Of a stretch of DNA of 64,000 nt, positions 24,210 through 36,228 are shown piece after piece. A model generated the notes under the pieces. That model saw only the letters and a list, made by a program, of their open reading frames with translations, searched no databases and was not told where the DNA came from. This stretch comes from Dugong dugon (Eukaryota; Chordata; Mammalia; Sirenia; Dugongidae), in NCBI GenBank assembly GCA_030035585.1, contig CM057462.1:146114734-146178733 (forward strand). The letters run 5' to 3'. A program made the position numbers and the translations under genes. Numbering within the stretch: the first letter of the stretch is position 1; every line of letters begins with the position of its first letter.

Positions 24210-25186
24210 AAAATATTACATTATATAATCTTTTTTTTTTCTTTTTTATTGTACTTTAGATGTAGGTTTACAGAACAAACTAGTTTCTCATTAAACAGTT
24301 AGTACCCATACTGTTTTATGACATTGGTAAACAACCCCACAACATGTCGACACTCTTCCTTCTTGACCTTGGGTTCCTTATTACCAGCTTTCCTGTCCCC
24401 TCCTGCCTTCTAGTCCTTGTCCCTGGGCCGTTGTGCCCCTTTAATCTAGTTTTGTTTTATGGGGCTTTCTAATCTTTGGCTGAAGGGTGAATCTCAGGAG
24501 TAACATCATTACTGAGCTAAACAGGTGTCTGGGAGCCATAGTCTCAGGGTTTCTCCAGCCTCTGTCAGGCCAGTAAGTCTGGTATTTTTTTGTGAGTTAG
24601 AATTTTGTTCTACATTTTTCTCCTGCTCTGTCCAGGACCCTCTATTGTAATCCCTGTCAGAGAAGTCAGTGGTGGTAGCCAGGCACCATCTAATTGTACT
24701 GGACTTAATCTGGTGGAGGCTATAGTAGTTGTGGTCCATTAGTCCTTTGGACTAATCTTTCCCTTGTATCTTGTTTTCTTCATTCTCCCTTGCTCCTAAA
24801 TGGATGAGACCAGTACAGTATCTTAGATGGCCACTCACAGGCTTTTAAGACCCCAGACACTACTCACCAAGGTAGAATGTAGAACGTGTTCTATATAAAC
24901 TATGTTATGCCAGTTGAGCTAAATGTTCCCCAAGACCATAGTCCCCACAGCCCTCAGCCCAGCAATTCAGACCCTCAGGGAGTTTGGATGTGTCTATGGA
25001 GCTTCCATGACCTTGCCTTGTACAAGTTGTAATGGCTTCCCCAGTATTGCGTACTGTCTTACCCTTTACCAAAGTTACCACTTATCTATTGTCTATTTAG
25101 TGTTCTCCCCCCACCCCACCACCACTCCCCTCTCTCGTAACCATCAAAGATTGTTTCTTTTTGTGTGTAAACGTTTTCATGAGTTT

Positions 25187-28100
25187 TTACAGTAGTAGTC
25201 TCATACAATATTTGTCCTTTTGTGATTGACTTATCTCACTCGGCATAATGCCCTCCAGATTCATCCATATGATGAGATACTTCGCAGATTCATCATTATT
25301 CTTTATCATTGCATAATACTCCATTGTGCGTACGTACCATAGTTTGTCCATTTATCTATTGAACGGCTTCTAGGTTGTTTCCATCTTTTTGCTATTGTGA
25401 ACAATACTGCAAGGAACATAGGTGTGCATATGTCTATTCGTGTGATGACTCTTACATCTTTAGGATATATTGCTAGGAGTGGGATTGCCGGATAGTATGG
25501 TATTTCTATTTCTAGCTTTCTAAGGAAGCGCCATATCATTTTCCAAAATGGTTGTATCATTATGCATTCCCACCAGCACTATATAAGAGTTCTGGTCTCC
25601 CAGCAGTCTCTCCAGCATTTGTTATCTTCAGTTTTTTTTTGACTCGTGCCAGTAATGCCAGAGTGAGATGGTATCTCATTGTGGTTTTGATTTGCATTTC
25701 TCTAATGGCTAGTGATCATGAGCATTTCCTCATGTCTGTTGGCCACTTGAATGTCTTCTTTGGTGAAGTGTCTGTTCATTTCCTTTGCCCACTATTTTAT
25801 TGGATTATTTGTCTTTTTGTTGTAGAGGTGTTGGATTTTCTTCTAGATTTTAGCAATTAGAATTTTGTCTGATTTTTAATGGTGAAAAATTTTTTCCCAG
25901 TCTATAAGTTCTCTTTTTACTCTTTTGGTGAAGTCTTTGGATGAGCATAGAATTTTTAGAAGATCTGAATTATCTAGCTTATCTTCTTGAGTTTATGCGT
26001 TATTGGTTATGGTTTGTATCCCGCTAATGCCGTGTATTAGGGCCTCTAGCATCGATCCTATTTTTTCTTCTACGAACTTTATAGTTTTTGGCTTTATATT
26101 TAGGTCTTTGATCCATTTTGAATTAGTTTTTGTACATGATGTGAGGTATGGGTCTGTTTCATTTTTTTGCAGATGGACATCCAATTTTGCTAGTGCCATT
26201 TTTTAAAAAGACTATCTGTTCCCCATTTGATGGACTTTGGGCCCTTGTTGAAGATCAGGTGACCCTAGGTGGATGGATTTACATCTGGGTTCTCAATTCT
26301 GTTCCATTGGTCAATGTACCTGTCATTGTACCAGTACCAGGCTGTTTTGACTACTGTAGATGTATAGTAGGTTCTGAGGTCAGGTAGTGCAAGTCCTCCT
26401 ACTTTATTCTTCTTCTTCAATAGTGCTTTACTTATCCAAGGCTTCTTCCCTTTTCATGTAAAGTTAATGATTAATTTTTCCATCTCTTTAAAGAATGTTG
26501 TGGGTATTTGGATGGGGATTGCATTGTATTTGTAAATTGCTTTGGGTAGAGTTGTCATTTTCACAATGCTGAGTCTACCTATCTATGAGCATGGTATGTT
26601 TTTCCATTTAAGTAGATCCCTTTGGGTTTCTTGCAGTAGTGTTTTGTAGTTTTCTTTGTATAGATCTTTTACATCCTTAGTTAGATTTATTCCTAAGTAT
26701 TTTATTTTTTTAGCAGCTATTATAAATGGTATTGTTTTCCTGATTTCCTTTTCATTATTGTCTTTATTGGTGTATAGGAATCCAACTGATTTTTGTATGT
26801 TTATCTTGTATCCTGCTACTCTGCTGAAACTTTTTGTTAGTTTCGGTAGTTTTTCTTGTGAAGTCTTTTGGGTTTCCTATGTATAGTATCATATCAACCG
26901 CAAATAGGGACAATTTAACTTCTTCATTATCAATTTGGATGCCCTTTATTTCTTTTTCTTGCTTTATTGCTTTAGCTAGGAATTCCAGCACAATGTTAAA
27001 TAGGAGTGGTGATAAAGGGCATCCTTGTCTTCTTCCTGTTCTCAAGGGGAATGTTTTCAGCCTCTCTCCATTATGAATGATGTTTGCCATTGCTTTTGCA
27101 TAGACGCCCTTTATTATGTTGAGAAATTTCCCTTCTATACTTATTTTATTGAGAGTTTTTATCAGGAATAGGTGTTGGACTGTATCAAATGCCTTTTCTG
27201 TGTCGATTGAGATGATCATGTGATTCTTTTCTTTCCTTTTATTTATGTGGTGGATTACATTGATTGATTTTCCTTGCATACTCAGTATGAATCCTACTTG
27301 GTCGTTATGTATTATTTTTTTGACATGATGCTGAATTCTATTGTTTAGAATTTTGTTGACAATTTTTGCATGTATATTCATAAGAGATATTGGTCTACAA
27401 TTTTCTTTTTTTGTGATGTTTTTGCCTGGTTTTAGTATCAGGGTTATGCTGGCTTTACAGAATGAATTCAGAAGTGTTGTTTCCTTTTCTATGTGTCTTG
27501 GTCAGCTAGTGCTGTTATAACAGAAATACCACGTGTGGATGGCTTCAACAAAGAGAAATTTATTCTCTCACAGTCTAGTAGGCTAGAAGTCCAAATTCCA
27601 GGCTTCAGTTCCAGGGGAAGGCTTTCTCTCTCTGTCAGCTCTGGGGGAAGGTCCTCATGGTCATCAACCTTCCCCTGGACTAGAAGCTTCTCTGCACAGG
27701 AACTCCTGGTCTGAAGGACACACTTTGCTCCCGATGCTTCTTTCTTGGTGATATGAGGTCCTCAATGTTCTGCTTGCTTCTCTTTCCTTTCATCTCTTGT
27801 AAGATAAAGGTAATGCAGGCCACACACTAGGGAAACTCCCTTTACATTTGATCAAGGTTATGACCTCAGTAAGGTTGTTATACAATCCCACCCTAATCCT
27901 CTTTAACATAAAATTAGAATCACAAACGGAGGATAATCATACAATACTGGTAATCATGGCCTAACCAAGTTTACATATATTGCTGGGGGCACAATTCTGT
28001 ACCTGACACTATGTTCTGAAATAGTTTGAGTAGTACTGGTGTAAGCTCTTCTCTGAATGTTTGCTAGAATTCTCCAGTGAAGCCATCTGGGCCAGGGCTT

Positions 28101-29480
28101 TTTTTGAGGAGGGGGGATTATTACCTTTTCAATCTCTTCTCTTGTTATGGGTTTGTTCAGATTTTCAACACCACTTTGTGGTAGTTTGTGTAGGTAGTGT
28201 ATTTCTAGAAATTCATCCATTTCCTCTAGATTTTAAAATTTGTTGGAGTATAGTTTTTCATAATACTCTGTTATGATCCTTTTTATTTCAGTTGGGTCTG
28301 TTGTAACTTCCTCCATTTCATTTCTTATTTGGGTTATTTGCATCCTCTCCTGTTTTTCTTTTGTCAGTTGGCCAGTAGTTCCTTCGTTTTGTTGATCCTT
28401 TCAAAGAACCAACTTTTGGTTTTGTTGATTCTTTCTATTGTTTTTCTGTTCTCTATTTCATTTATTTCTGCTCTAATCTTTATTATTTCCTTTCTTCTGG
28501 TGGCTGTGGGCTTTTTTGCTGTTCTCTATTTATTCCAGTGGTGTAGTTAATGTTTTGATTTTGTCCCTTTCTTCTTTTTTGATGTGTTCATCCATTACTA
28601 TAAATTGTCTTCTGAGGATTGCCTTTGTTGTGTCCCAAAGGTTTTGGTATGATATGTTTTCTTTCTCATTTGATTCTAGGAATTTTTTGATTCTGCCTCT
28701 GATTTCTTCTATTACCCTGTGGGTTGTAAGCAGGGTGTTTTTTAGTTTCCATGTAATTGATTTTATTTCCCTACTCTCCCTGTTGTTAATTTCTACCTTG
28801 ATGGTGTTGTGGTCAGAGAAGATAATTTGTATTATTTCTATGTTTTGGATTTTGCTGAGGTTGTTCTGTGGCCTAAGATGTGGTCTATTCTGGAGAATGT
28901 TCCATGTGCATTGGAAAAGAATGTGTACTTTGTAGCTGTTGGGTGTAGTGTTCTATGAGGCCAAGTTGGCTGATTGTGCCGTTTAGGTCTTCTGTATCTT
29001 TGTTGAGTTTCTCTCTAGATGTTCTGTCCTTTACAGAGAGTGGTGTGTTGAAGTCTTCTACTATTATTGTGAAACTGTCAATTTCTCTTTTCAGTGCTGT
29101 TAGTTTTTTTATGTATTTTGGAGCCCTGTCATTGGGTGCATAGGTGTTTATTATGGTTATGTCTTCATGATGGATTGTCCCCTTAATCAGTATATAGTGT
29201 CCTTCTTTGTCTTTTACGGTGAATTTCGATTTAAAGTCTATTTTATCTGCGATTAGTATTACTGCTCTTGCTCTTTTTTGGTAGCTGTTTGCTTGATATT
29301 TTCTTTTCCATCCTTTGATTTTTAATAAATTTACATCTTTGTTTCTAAAGTGTGTCTCTTGTAGACAGCATATTGATGAATTTTGTTTTTTAATCCATTC
29401 TGTCACTCTCTGTCTCTTAATGGGTGCATTTAGGCCATTGACCTTCAGTGTAAGATAGGTGTGAGTTTTATTGCTGTCAT
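25187..29480 (-). pseudogene. L1 ORF2: endonuclease, reverse transcriptase, C-terminal region (dead)
   Basis: ORF2p is the L1 endonuclease and reverse transcriptase. The longest intact pieces are an endonuclease piece at 28885-29406, with CCLQETHF and the NTYAPN motif, and VEDFN where the family has GDFN; and a palm piece at 26764-27381, with [14 protein letters not shown] and [14 protein letters not shown]. The catalytic box near 26,889-26,903 reads FAVD instead of FADD, so one of the two metal-binding aspartates is lost. C-terminal pieces at 25306-25560 (WKQPRSRSIDKWTNY) and around 25,200 (EISQSQKDKY) follow. A solo LTR splits the ORF between endonuclease and palm. Frameshifts recur. Confidence 0.88.
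27494..28008 (-). mobile_element. Solo LTR, MaLR/ERVL-like, inside the L1
   Basis: A 515-bp LTR that begins TG and ends CA on the plus strand, flanked by the 5-bp duplication CTATG (27489-27493 and 28009-28013). Five bases is the usual duplication for class III (ERVL/MaLR) elements. Its minus-strand sequence is a sister of the LTRs at 52,582 and 54,564, e.g. GAATTTGGACTTCTAGCCTA and GTGGTATTTCTGTTATAACA. The internal region is gone, as after LTR-LTR recombination. Confidence 0.9.
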
Positions 29481-29929
29481 TTTGTAGTACTTTTTTGTGG
29501 TGCTGATATTTTCTTTGTTCCCTTTATTCTCCTTGCTGAATTCCTTTTGTTTGTGATTTTTTTTCATTTCTTTTGTTTTTGGAGATTTTGTTTTTTACTG
29601 AGACTTTATGTTTTTCTTCTTTATTTTCATCAGTAGGTTTCTTAACTTTCTTTGTGGTTACCTTGAAATTTACTCTTATCTTCACATGATTGAACTAGTC
29701 TATTATTACTTGGTATCCCTTTGCCTTCCTCTCCAGTAGAAAGTTCTATACCTACACCATTTATTCCCTCCTTTATTGTTCTGACATTGTTGTCATTTAC
29801 AGATTAACCTCTGTGTTTCCCTGTTGTAATTCTTTTGGTTTTGGATAGTCCTTGAGAGTTCATTTCCTAGGTTGGTATCTGGCTGGTACAGTCTTGTGTC
29901 CTAGATTCAGCCTGTGGTCTGATGTTGTT

Positions 29930-30993
29930 TGTTCTCCGACTGAAGAACTCCCTTTAATAAGTCTTGTAAGTTTGGTTTGGTTTTTACATAGTCCCTTAAT
30001 TTCTGTTTATCTGGAAATGTCCTAGTTTCACCATCATATTTGAACGGGAGTTTTGCAAGCTATATTCTTTTTGGTTGGCAATTTTTTTCTTTCAAGGTTT
30101 TATATATGCCATCTCATTGTGTTCTTGTTTGCATAGTTTCTGCTGAATAATCAGAGCTTAGTCTTATTGATTCTCCTCTGTCTGTGACTTTTTGTTTTTT
30201 CTCAAGCTGCTCTCAGGATTCTTTCTTTGTCTTTGGTGAGTGTGATTATGCTATGCCTTGGTGATTTTCTTTTGAGGTCTATCTTATATGCGGTTCTTTG
30301 AGCTCTTGGATGGTCAGCTTTTCATCTTTCACGATATTAGGGAAGTTTTCTGTCAGCAGTTCTTCAGTGATCCTCTCTGTGTTTTCTATTTTCTTCTCCT
30401 GTTCTGGAACTCTGATCACTTGCAAATTTTTGCTTTTGATTGTGTCCTGCATAATTTTCAGAGTTTCTTCATTTTTCTTCATTCTTTTCTCTAATTTTTC
30501 CTCAAAGTTGTATCCAAGTGTTTGTCTTCAATTTCACTGATCCTGTCTTCCATTGTTTCAAACTTGCTCCTCAGCCCTTCTATGACTTTGTCCGTTTCTG
30601 AAATCTTGTTGTTTATCTTCTAGATTTATAATTGTTGTTTTTGTATGATTTCTAGTTGTGAATTTGTTTTAGCATTTTGTTCCTGTATTATTTTCCTGAG
30701 TTCTTCCATTTTTTTGTATGTATTTTCCGTGCATTTGCTTGCCTTTTCCAAGAATTTGTGTATTTTTCCCCTGTTTTTGTCTGCTTTTTGCTTAAGTTCT
30801 TGGATAGCTCTGAATATTAGAGATTTGAATTTCCTATCAGGTAGTTTTAGTGCCTTTTCCTCTACTGGAATGTCATCCGGTGTTTTATTTTGGATGCTTA
30901 CTGGAACCACCCTGTCCTGTTTTTTTATGTTTTGATATTGTCTGCTGTCTTCAGGACTTCTTCATTTATTGGTTGTAGATTTGTTTGTTTCAT
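29930..30993 (-). pseudogene. L1 ORF1: coiled coil, RRM and C-terminal domain (dead)
   Basis: ORF1p is the RNA-binding chaperone of L1. The proposed start ATG is at 30991-30993 (MKQTNLQPINEEVLKTADNI). Further in, 30626-30910 shows a heptad-rich stretch (KKMEELRKIIQEQNAKTNSQ), fitting the trimerising coiled coil. At 30279-30482 the sequence NLQVIRVPEQEKKIENTERI with NFPNI matches the RNA-recognition region. The C-terminal domain around 29,950-30,120 resembles LKEKN-CQP and DKQKLRDYVKTKPNLQDLL when frames are joined, so it is frameshifted. The reading as L1 ORF1 is firm; its boundaries are approximate. Confidence 0.8.
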
Positions 30994-31249
30994 CCTGCTT
31001 TTTTGTTTTATTTGGTTACATCTGAGCAGGCGGGCTGTGCGTTCTTTGTTGTTTGCTTGTCTGTTGGCATGATACTTTTCACTTCCTTTTCCAATGGGAA
31101 GGGCTGGTTACTCAGCTATGGTGCAGCAGGACAGGTCCACCTGAAGCGGAGTTGCTGGGATGGGTTTTTTGTGGCACATACTAGGGCTGACAGTGCAGGC
31201 TGGGAATCAGTGCATGCAGGTTCTGGTAGGCCATGTCTGTGCTGCTCGG

Positions 31250-32733
31250 GGGTGTGATATTCCGTGCACAGTGCTTGTAGGCAGGAAGGAGGGGGGAGAT
31301 TGTGACGTGTAGAGCTAAGATGGGAATGGGAAAGAGGAGTGAGAAACAGGAGCCAAAAACAAATAGGCAAAAAAAAAAAAGATTGCTAAGTGAGTTTGCC
31401 ATTGGAACAGAGAGATGAGAAACCAAGAAATGTAGAAAAATAAAAAGGAAAAAAACAAAAAGAAAAAGGGGGAAATTAAATAAATAAAAATTATGAAAAA
31501 AATAGAAAAGTCCCCAGGGATCCCACTGGTGTGGCTGCAAAGACTGGGGAAGTGGCTCCCAGGCTGCAAAGTACAGCCTAGCTAGAAGGGGTAGAGATGT
31601 CACACAGAATCAGGTATTCAGGAAACAGGAAGAGAAAATAATTATAGAGAGACAAGAAACTGACAAATGAAGAAAGACAAAAAGGAAAAAAGAGTAAAAA
31701 GAAAAAAGAAATGTCCCCAGAGAACCCACCATGCATCTGCGCAGACCAAGGAAGCAGTTCCCAAGCTGTTCTGTACAGCTTGGCTTGAAGGGACTCCCAA
31801 GAGGAGAAAAGAAAAAGAAAACAAAACAAAAAAAAAAAAAAGCCAAAAAGGGACAAATGAAAAACTAAGAAACAAAAAAAGCCCCAGGCATCCCACCAGC
31901 GTGGGCCAGGAAGCAGTTCCACAGTTGAGCGACACTTCATAACCTTTCAAGAGGAAGCAAAGATGGTACAAGGAGCCAGGTATTTGAGAGAAAGGGGGAG
32001 GAGATAGTGAGAGGAAAAGAAGAGGAAAAAAGCAACACTATCAACAAACAAATGGCACTCAGGGAGCCGGCCAGTGTGGGCAGGTGGAATCTAAGCAGCA
32101 CAGGGCTGAAGTCAGTACCTCCCGGCCAAGAGACTGTGGGCACAGGAAGCAGAGGAGGCCAAGCAGGGATGAAGAAGGGTAGGGAGTGGGAAAGTGTATA
32201 TCGCTGGTTACCAGTTGTTCTGTCTCTTGGGAGCTTCGTGGAGCTGCTTTCCCACACTCCCTGTCATCTGATCTCCAATGTGAGCAGGGCAAATCCAAGC
32301 AGCAGGGACACTGCACTTCCCGGCTGGCTGAGCTACCACAGCCAGTTACGAAGCGTCAGAGGTTAAGCAGGCGGGAGAAGGATGGGGGGTGGGAATGCGT
32401 ATATAGCTGGTTACCAGGTGCTCTGTCTCCTGCTGGGAGCTCTGTGAAGCTGCTTTCCCATACTCCCCATCTGCTGATCTCCAACAGAAGTCCAAGATAG
32501 TGAATCTGTGCTGTGTTAGCTGATAGGGGATCTCTGCATGTATCTCTCCTTGCTCTCTGCTCTCTGTCAGTTTCTTATTCCATTCGGTGCTTGGCTGAGT
32601 TCTTTATCTCTTCATTTGATGTTTAGGGTTCTAGGATTGATGTTAGTCTCTGTTTTACTTAGTTTTTCAGGTCTTTGCTGTGGAGGGATGGCATGGCGCT
32701 TCTATCTATAGTGCTATGTTGGCTCCGCCTCTA
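31250..32733 (-). promoter_or_regulatory. L1 5' UTR with degenerate tandem units
   Basis: The region between ORF1 and the L1 5' end holds repeated blocks: TCCCCAGGGATCCCAC near 31,511, TCCCCAGAGAACCCAC near 31,714, GCCCCAGGCATCCCACC near 31,881, a weaker one near 32,055, and a pair at 32,161 and 32,365 (GGGAGTGGGAAAGTGTATAT against GGGTGGGAATGCGTATATAG). Spacing is about 165-205 bases. L1s of rodents have promoters made of tandem monomers, so these may be former promoter units. Promoter activity is inference. Confidence 0.6.
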
Positions 32734-33010
32734 TGTAAATATTCTTGACAGTCATATATGATCATAGATACTGATTTCTATAGCTGTAGTGGCTTATAGT
32801 TACTTCAGAAAAAAAATCTGTTTAGTTGAAATATGCCCAGTTATTACTTGTTCTTAGTATTAACATTTTTATTTTGAGAAATAAAAATAATTCATTATAA
32901 AATTTAATCAAACATCAGATTGACTGATTATTATTGTAAAAATAATTATAGAAAAAAAGTACTTTTGAAAATTTTTTTTTAAATTAACTAGGTTTTGTTT
33001 ATGAATATCT
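32734..33010. other. Unassigned AT-rich stretch
   Basis: No recognised family or frame. Confidence 0.4.
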
Positions 33011-33014
33011 GACA

Positions 33015-33475
33015 ATAATAATAACAACAACAATAATAGTAACACTGAGCATGGCTATATGCCAGACATTGTTATAACTGCTTTATATCTCTTGGTTTAT
33101 TTAGTCCTCACAACAATTCTATGAGGTAGGTGCTACTATTATTTCCATTTTACAGATGAAGAAGCAGAATCACAAAGAAATTGTATAATTTTGCCCAAGG
33201 TCAAACTACCAGGAAGTTGTAAAGTAGGTTTTAAACCAGCGCTGGTGGTGCAGTGGTTAAGCACTCGGCTGCTAACTGAAGGGTTGGCAGTTCAAATCCA
33301 CCAGCCACTCTGTGGGAGAAAGTTGTGGCAGTCTGCTCCTATAAAGATTTACAGCCTTGGAAATCCTATGGGGCATTTCTACTCTGTCCTATAGGGTCGC
33401 TATGAGTCGGAATCAACTTGACAGCAGTGGGTTTAATCTAACTTTAGGGTCTGTGCTCTTAACCACCACATTTCT
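33015..33475 (-). mobile_element. MIR interrupted by an AfroSINE
   Basis: After a short ATA/ACA run, the MIR reads in reverse: GAGGTAGGTGCTACTATTAT, CATTTTACAGATGAAGAAGC, then GGAAGTTGTAAAGTAGGTTT; after the SINE, GGGTCTGTGCTCTTAACCAC completes the MIR head. The SINE thus landed within a MIR. Confidence 0.88.
33236..33434 (+). mobile_element. AfroSINE, long type, inside MIR
   Basis: GCTGGTGGTGCAGTGGTTAA head, GGCAGTTCAAATCCACCAGC B-box region, middle block CAGTCTGCTCCTATAAAGAT, tail GCTATGAGTCGGAATCAACT. Confidence 0.95.
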
Positions 33476-34015
33476 GCCTCAATAAAGAATGATAACAAAC
33501 TAAACTGAAGACAAATTATCTTACTCCTGCACCAAGATGATTTAAAAAAAAAAAAAAAAATTTTCAACTGAAGAATTAACCAGACAAAATGGAATGATTC
33601 AATGGGAAGGTGAAAGAGAGGTGATACAGTGGCATGGACCCTATAGAGCAGTCTCTTGCAGTGGATGCTACATATAAAACCTAAGTGCTAAAATTGCAGT
33701 CACTCAATTCAACATGTTAACACAGTTAACATTCAAATAATTTTCAAATATAGTATCACCTTTAGTAAATTTATAAGATTTCTTTTTTAATGGTTTAAAT
33801 TTTCTTTACTATTAAAAAAAAGTTTACTACCACTGCCAATTTGAAGAATACTCATATTCCATTCATGTCAAACCAGTTGGGAAGCTACAAAGTAGGAGAC
33901 TTTTCTTGAAGTTGTGTTTGAATAACAGCACATTTTTTTTTTAACTTATATTTTATTATTGTTTTTATTTTTGTTTAAAGTGCTAAGCAGAAGACTTCTT
34001 TTTCTTCTCTGACAG
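33476..34015. other. Unassigned stretch with A and T runs
   Basis: Contains an A run near 33,543-33,560 and a T run near 33,930. No family or frame recognised. Confidence 0.4.
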
Positions 34016-34019
34016 ATAA

Positions 34020-35925
34020 AGCACTTGGAAGTTGTCACTCTCATCCTAACAACAAGAAAATAAGCTGAACAAACTGAAAAATAACAATTCTTCTTAGATC
34101 TATTGGAGAAATGAAGTCACAGGGAAAGCCATTGCCCCAAAAACTGGAGAGAGAGGCACATACAGAGATTCACAGCTTACCTGGAACAGAAGCTCAGGAG
34201 CATAAGCCCTCTGCTGAAACCAGTAGTGGTAAAAACACTTAAACTGTAACTGATAAATTGCTGGAGGCTCAGTGTGGCTAGCTTGAGAGATAAAAATTCT
34301 GGGTGGCCCAGTCTTTGGGGTACCCCTACACTTTCATGAGTTTTACCTCCAGGAACCCAGCCAGATTCTTACTATAAAATTTGGAGGAAAATTCTCTCCT
34401 GCTTCCAGCATGGGAAATGTAACTATTTTGAAATACCCTGAGAGCATTCTGTTCTCCTTAACAAAGGCCTGACTTTGAAGAAAACTGTTTTACCAAAGCT
34501 TAACCTATGTGGGAGAAAGAGAATATCCAACTCCATCCCAACTTCCTGTCTCACCTATAAGGGGAAACAAAAATCTGAGAGGCACTTGTGAAGGTCATAG
34601 CCCAGGGGTACAAGCTCACTAAAAGACTGAGACATAACCACAGGATTATAGAACACTTCTCCTCCCGCCACACCTAATTACCACATCAACAGGCCTTCTT
34701 ATAATAGCAGGGAATTCCAATGAAAAAACTGCAAAGCTCAGAACTTAGGTAGAAGAAGTCTTAGGAAAGTCCAAAGAAAACAGGGAAGACAAAAGAAAGT
34801 GAAAGAGTCCAGAGGAAATTTTAGATTCTGACATCTACAACTACAGCAAACAATAAACATAGATTAACTCCTAGCCAGATAAACATAAAATTTCACACTG
34901 AAAACCTGTTTATCTCAGTTCCTGTGGCCCAGTAGATCATATCTGGTTTCCAACAAAAAATTACAAAGCATACTAAAAGGCAAAAAACAGTCTAAAGAGA
35001 CAGAGAAAACATCAAAATGAGATTCAAATAAGGCTTATCATATGACCTAGTAAGTATCCTCCTAAGTATTTACCCAAATTAATTAAAAAATTGTGTCCAC
35101 ACAGATACCTCACCTGCATACAAATATTTATAGCAGCTTTATTCATACTTGCCAAAAATTGGAAGCAAACAACATGTCCTTTAATAGGCAAAATGGATAA
35201 ACAAACTGTGTTACATCCATACAATGGAATACTATTCCATGATAAGAAAGAAATGAGCTATCAATCCACAAAAAGATATGGAGGAACCTTAAATGCATAT
35301 TGCTAAGTGAAAGTGTCGAAGTGGTTAAGAGCTAAGGTGGCTAATCAAAAGGTCAGCAGTTTGAATCCACCAGTCACTCTTTGGACACCCTATGTGGCAG
35401 TTCTACTCTGTCCTATAGGGTCACTATGAGTCAGAATCGACTCAACGGTGCACAACAACGAAAAGTGAAAGAAGCCAGTCTGAAAAGGCTACTTACTGTA
35501 GTATTCCAATTATATGACATTCTGGAAAAGGTAAAACTACAGAGACAGTAGGTTAGAAGTTAAGCTATGTTTGTGGTGGCCAAGGGTTCATGGGAGCTGA
35601 GTAATGAAACTATTTTAGGGTAATTAAACTATTCTGTATGATACTATAATGGTGGATATATGATATTAGGCATTTGTAAAAACCCATACAACTGTACAAC
35701 GTGAAGCACGAACTGTAATATAAACTATGGACTTTAGTTAATAATAATATATCAATATTTCTTCATCACTTGTAACAAATATATCACACTAGTGAAAGAT
35801 GTTAACAATAGGGGACACTGAGTGTGGTGGGGAGTTACATTAAAACTCTGTAATTTCTACATAATTTTTCTGTAAACTTAAAGCTTCTCTAAAAAACAAA
35901 TAATACATTTTTAAAGTGTTGATGG
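34020..35925 (+). mobile_element. L1M: 5' region joined to 3' end
   Basis: From 34,020 to about 35,038 the sequence resembles an L1M 5' part (AACAAAAAATTACAAAGCAT, AAGAGACAGAGAAAACATCA). At about 35,040 it jumps to the ORF2 C-terminus and 3' UTR: TTTATAGCAGCTTTATTCAT, ATGGAATACTATTCCATGAT, TAAGTGAAAGAAGCCAGTCT and GACATTCTGGAAAAGGTAAA. An internal deletion, or two abutting insertions, would explain this. The 35091-35306 frame is a short piece of ORF2. Confidence 0.75.
35314..35462 (+). mobile_element. AfroSINE with RTE-like tail
   Basis: Slightly 5'-truncated (GTCGAAGTGGTTAAGAGCTA), ending GAATCGACTCAACGGTGCAC AACAACG, the same end as RTE elements. Target-site duplication AAGTGAAAG at 35305-35313 and 35463-35471, exactly inside an L1M sequence that would otherwise be continuous. 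Confidence 0.95.
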
Positions 35926-36065
35926 AGACTGTGGGGGAGACAGGGCTAGATCCCTACTCCATCTCTTGATTCTATAGCCGCTAGTGCAAGAATGAAGAAA
36001 TGAAAAAGGATAAGTAAAAAGGAAACTATCTAAAATTGCCTGCATTTTAACTGCTTCAACAAACA

Positions 36066-36228
36066 AAAAACCAAATCCGTTGCCATCGAGTTGATTCTTA
36101 TTCATAACAACCCTATAGGACAGGGTAGAACTGCCCCATAAGGCTTCTAAGGAGCAGCTGGTGGATTCAAACTGACAAACATTTTGATTAGCAACCTGAG
36201 CTCCTAAGCACTGTGCCACAAAGGCTTC
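36066..36228 (-). mobile_element. AfroSINE, short type
   Basis: Minus strand: head decayed (AAGAAGCCTTTGTGGCACAG), tail AATCAACTCGATGGCAACGG followed by an A-rich end. Confidence 0.93.

Larger units (their letters stand above)
24238..32733 (-). mobile_element. Nearly full-length L1 LINE
   Basis: The element reads right to left: a 5' end GGAGCC-like (AGAGGCGGAGCCAACATAGC at about 32,732), a 5' UTR with tandem units, ORF1, ORF2, and a 3' UTR with a short T run at 24,232-24,246. Including a 515-bp solo LTR it spans 8.5 kb; without it about 8.0 kb. No AfroSINE has landed in it. I could not find a clean target-site duplication. Both ORFs are broken, so it is immobile. Confidence 0.93.

Noticed and set aside
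31181..31971. Long minus-strand frames rich in Phe, Leu and Ser that look like membrane proteins
   Set aside because: They come from pyrimidine-rich tracts of the L1 5' UTR read in several frames; the hydrophobicity is a composition effect.
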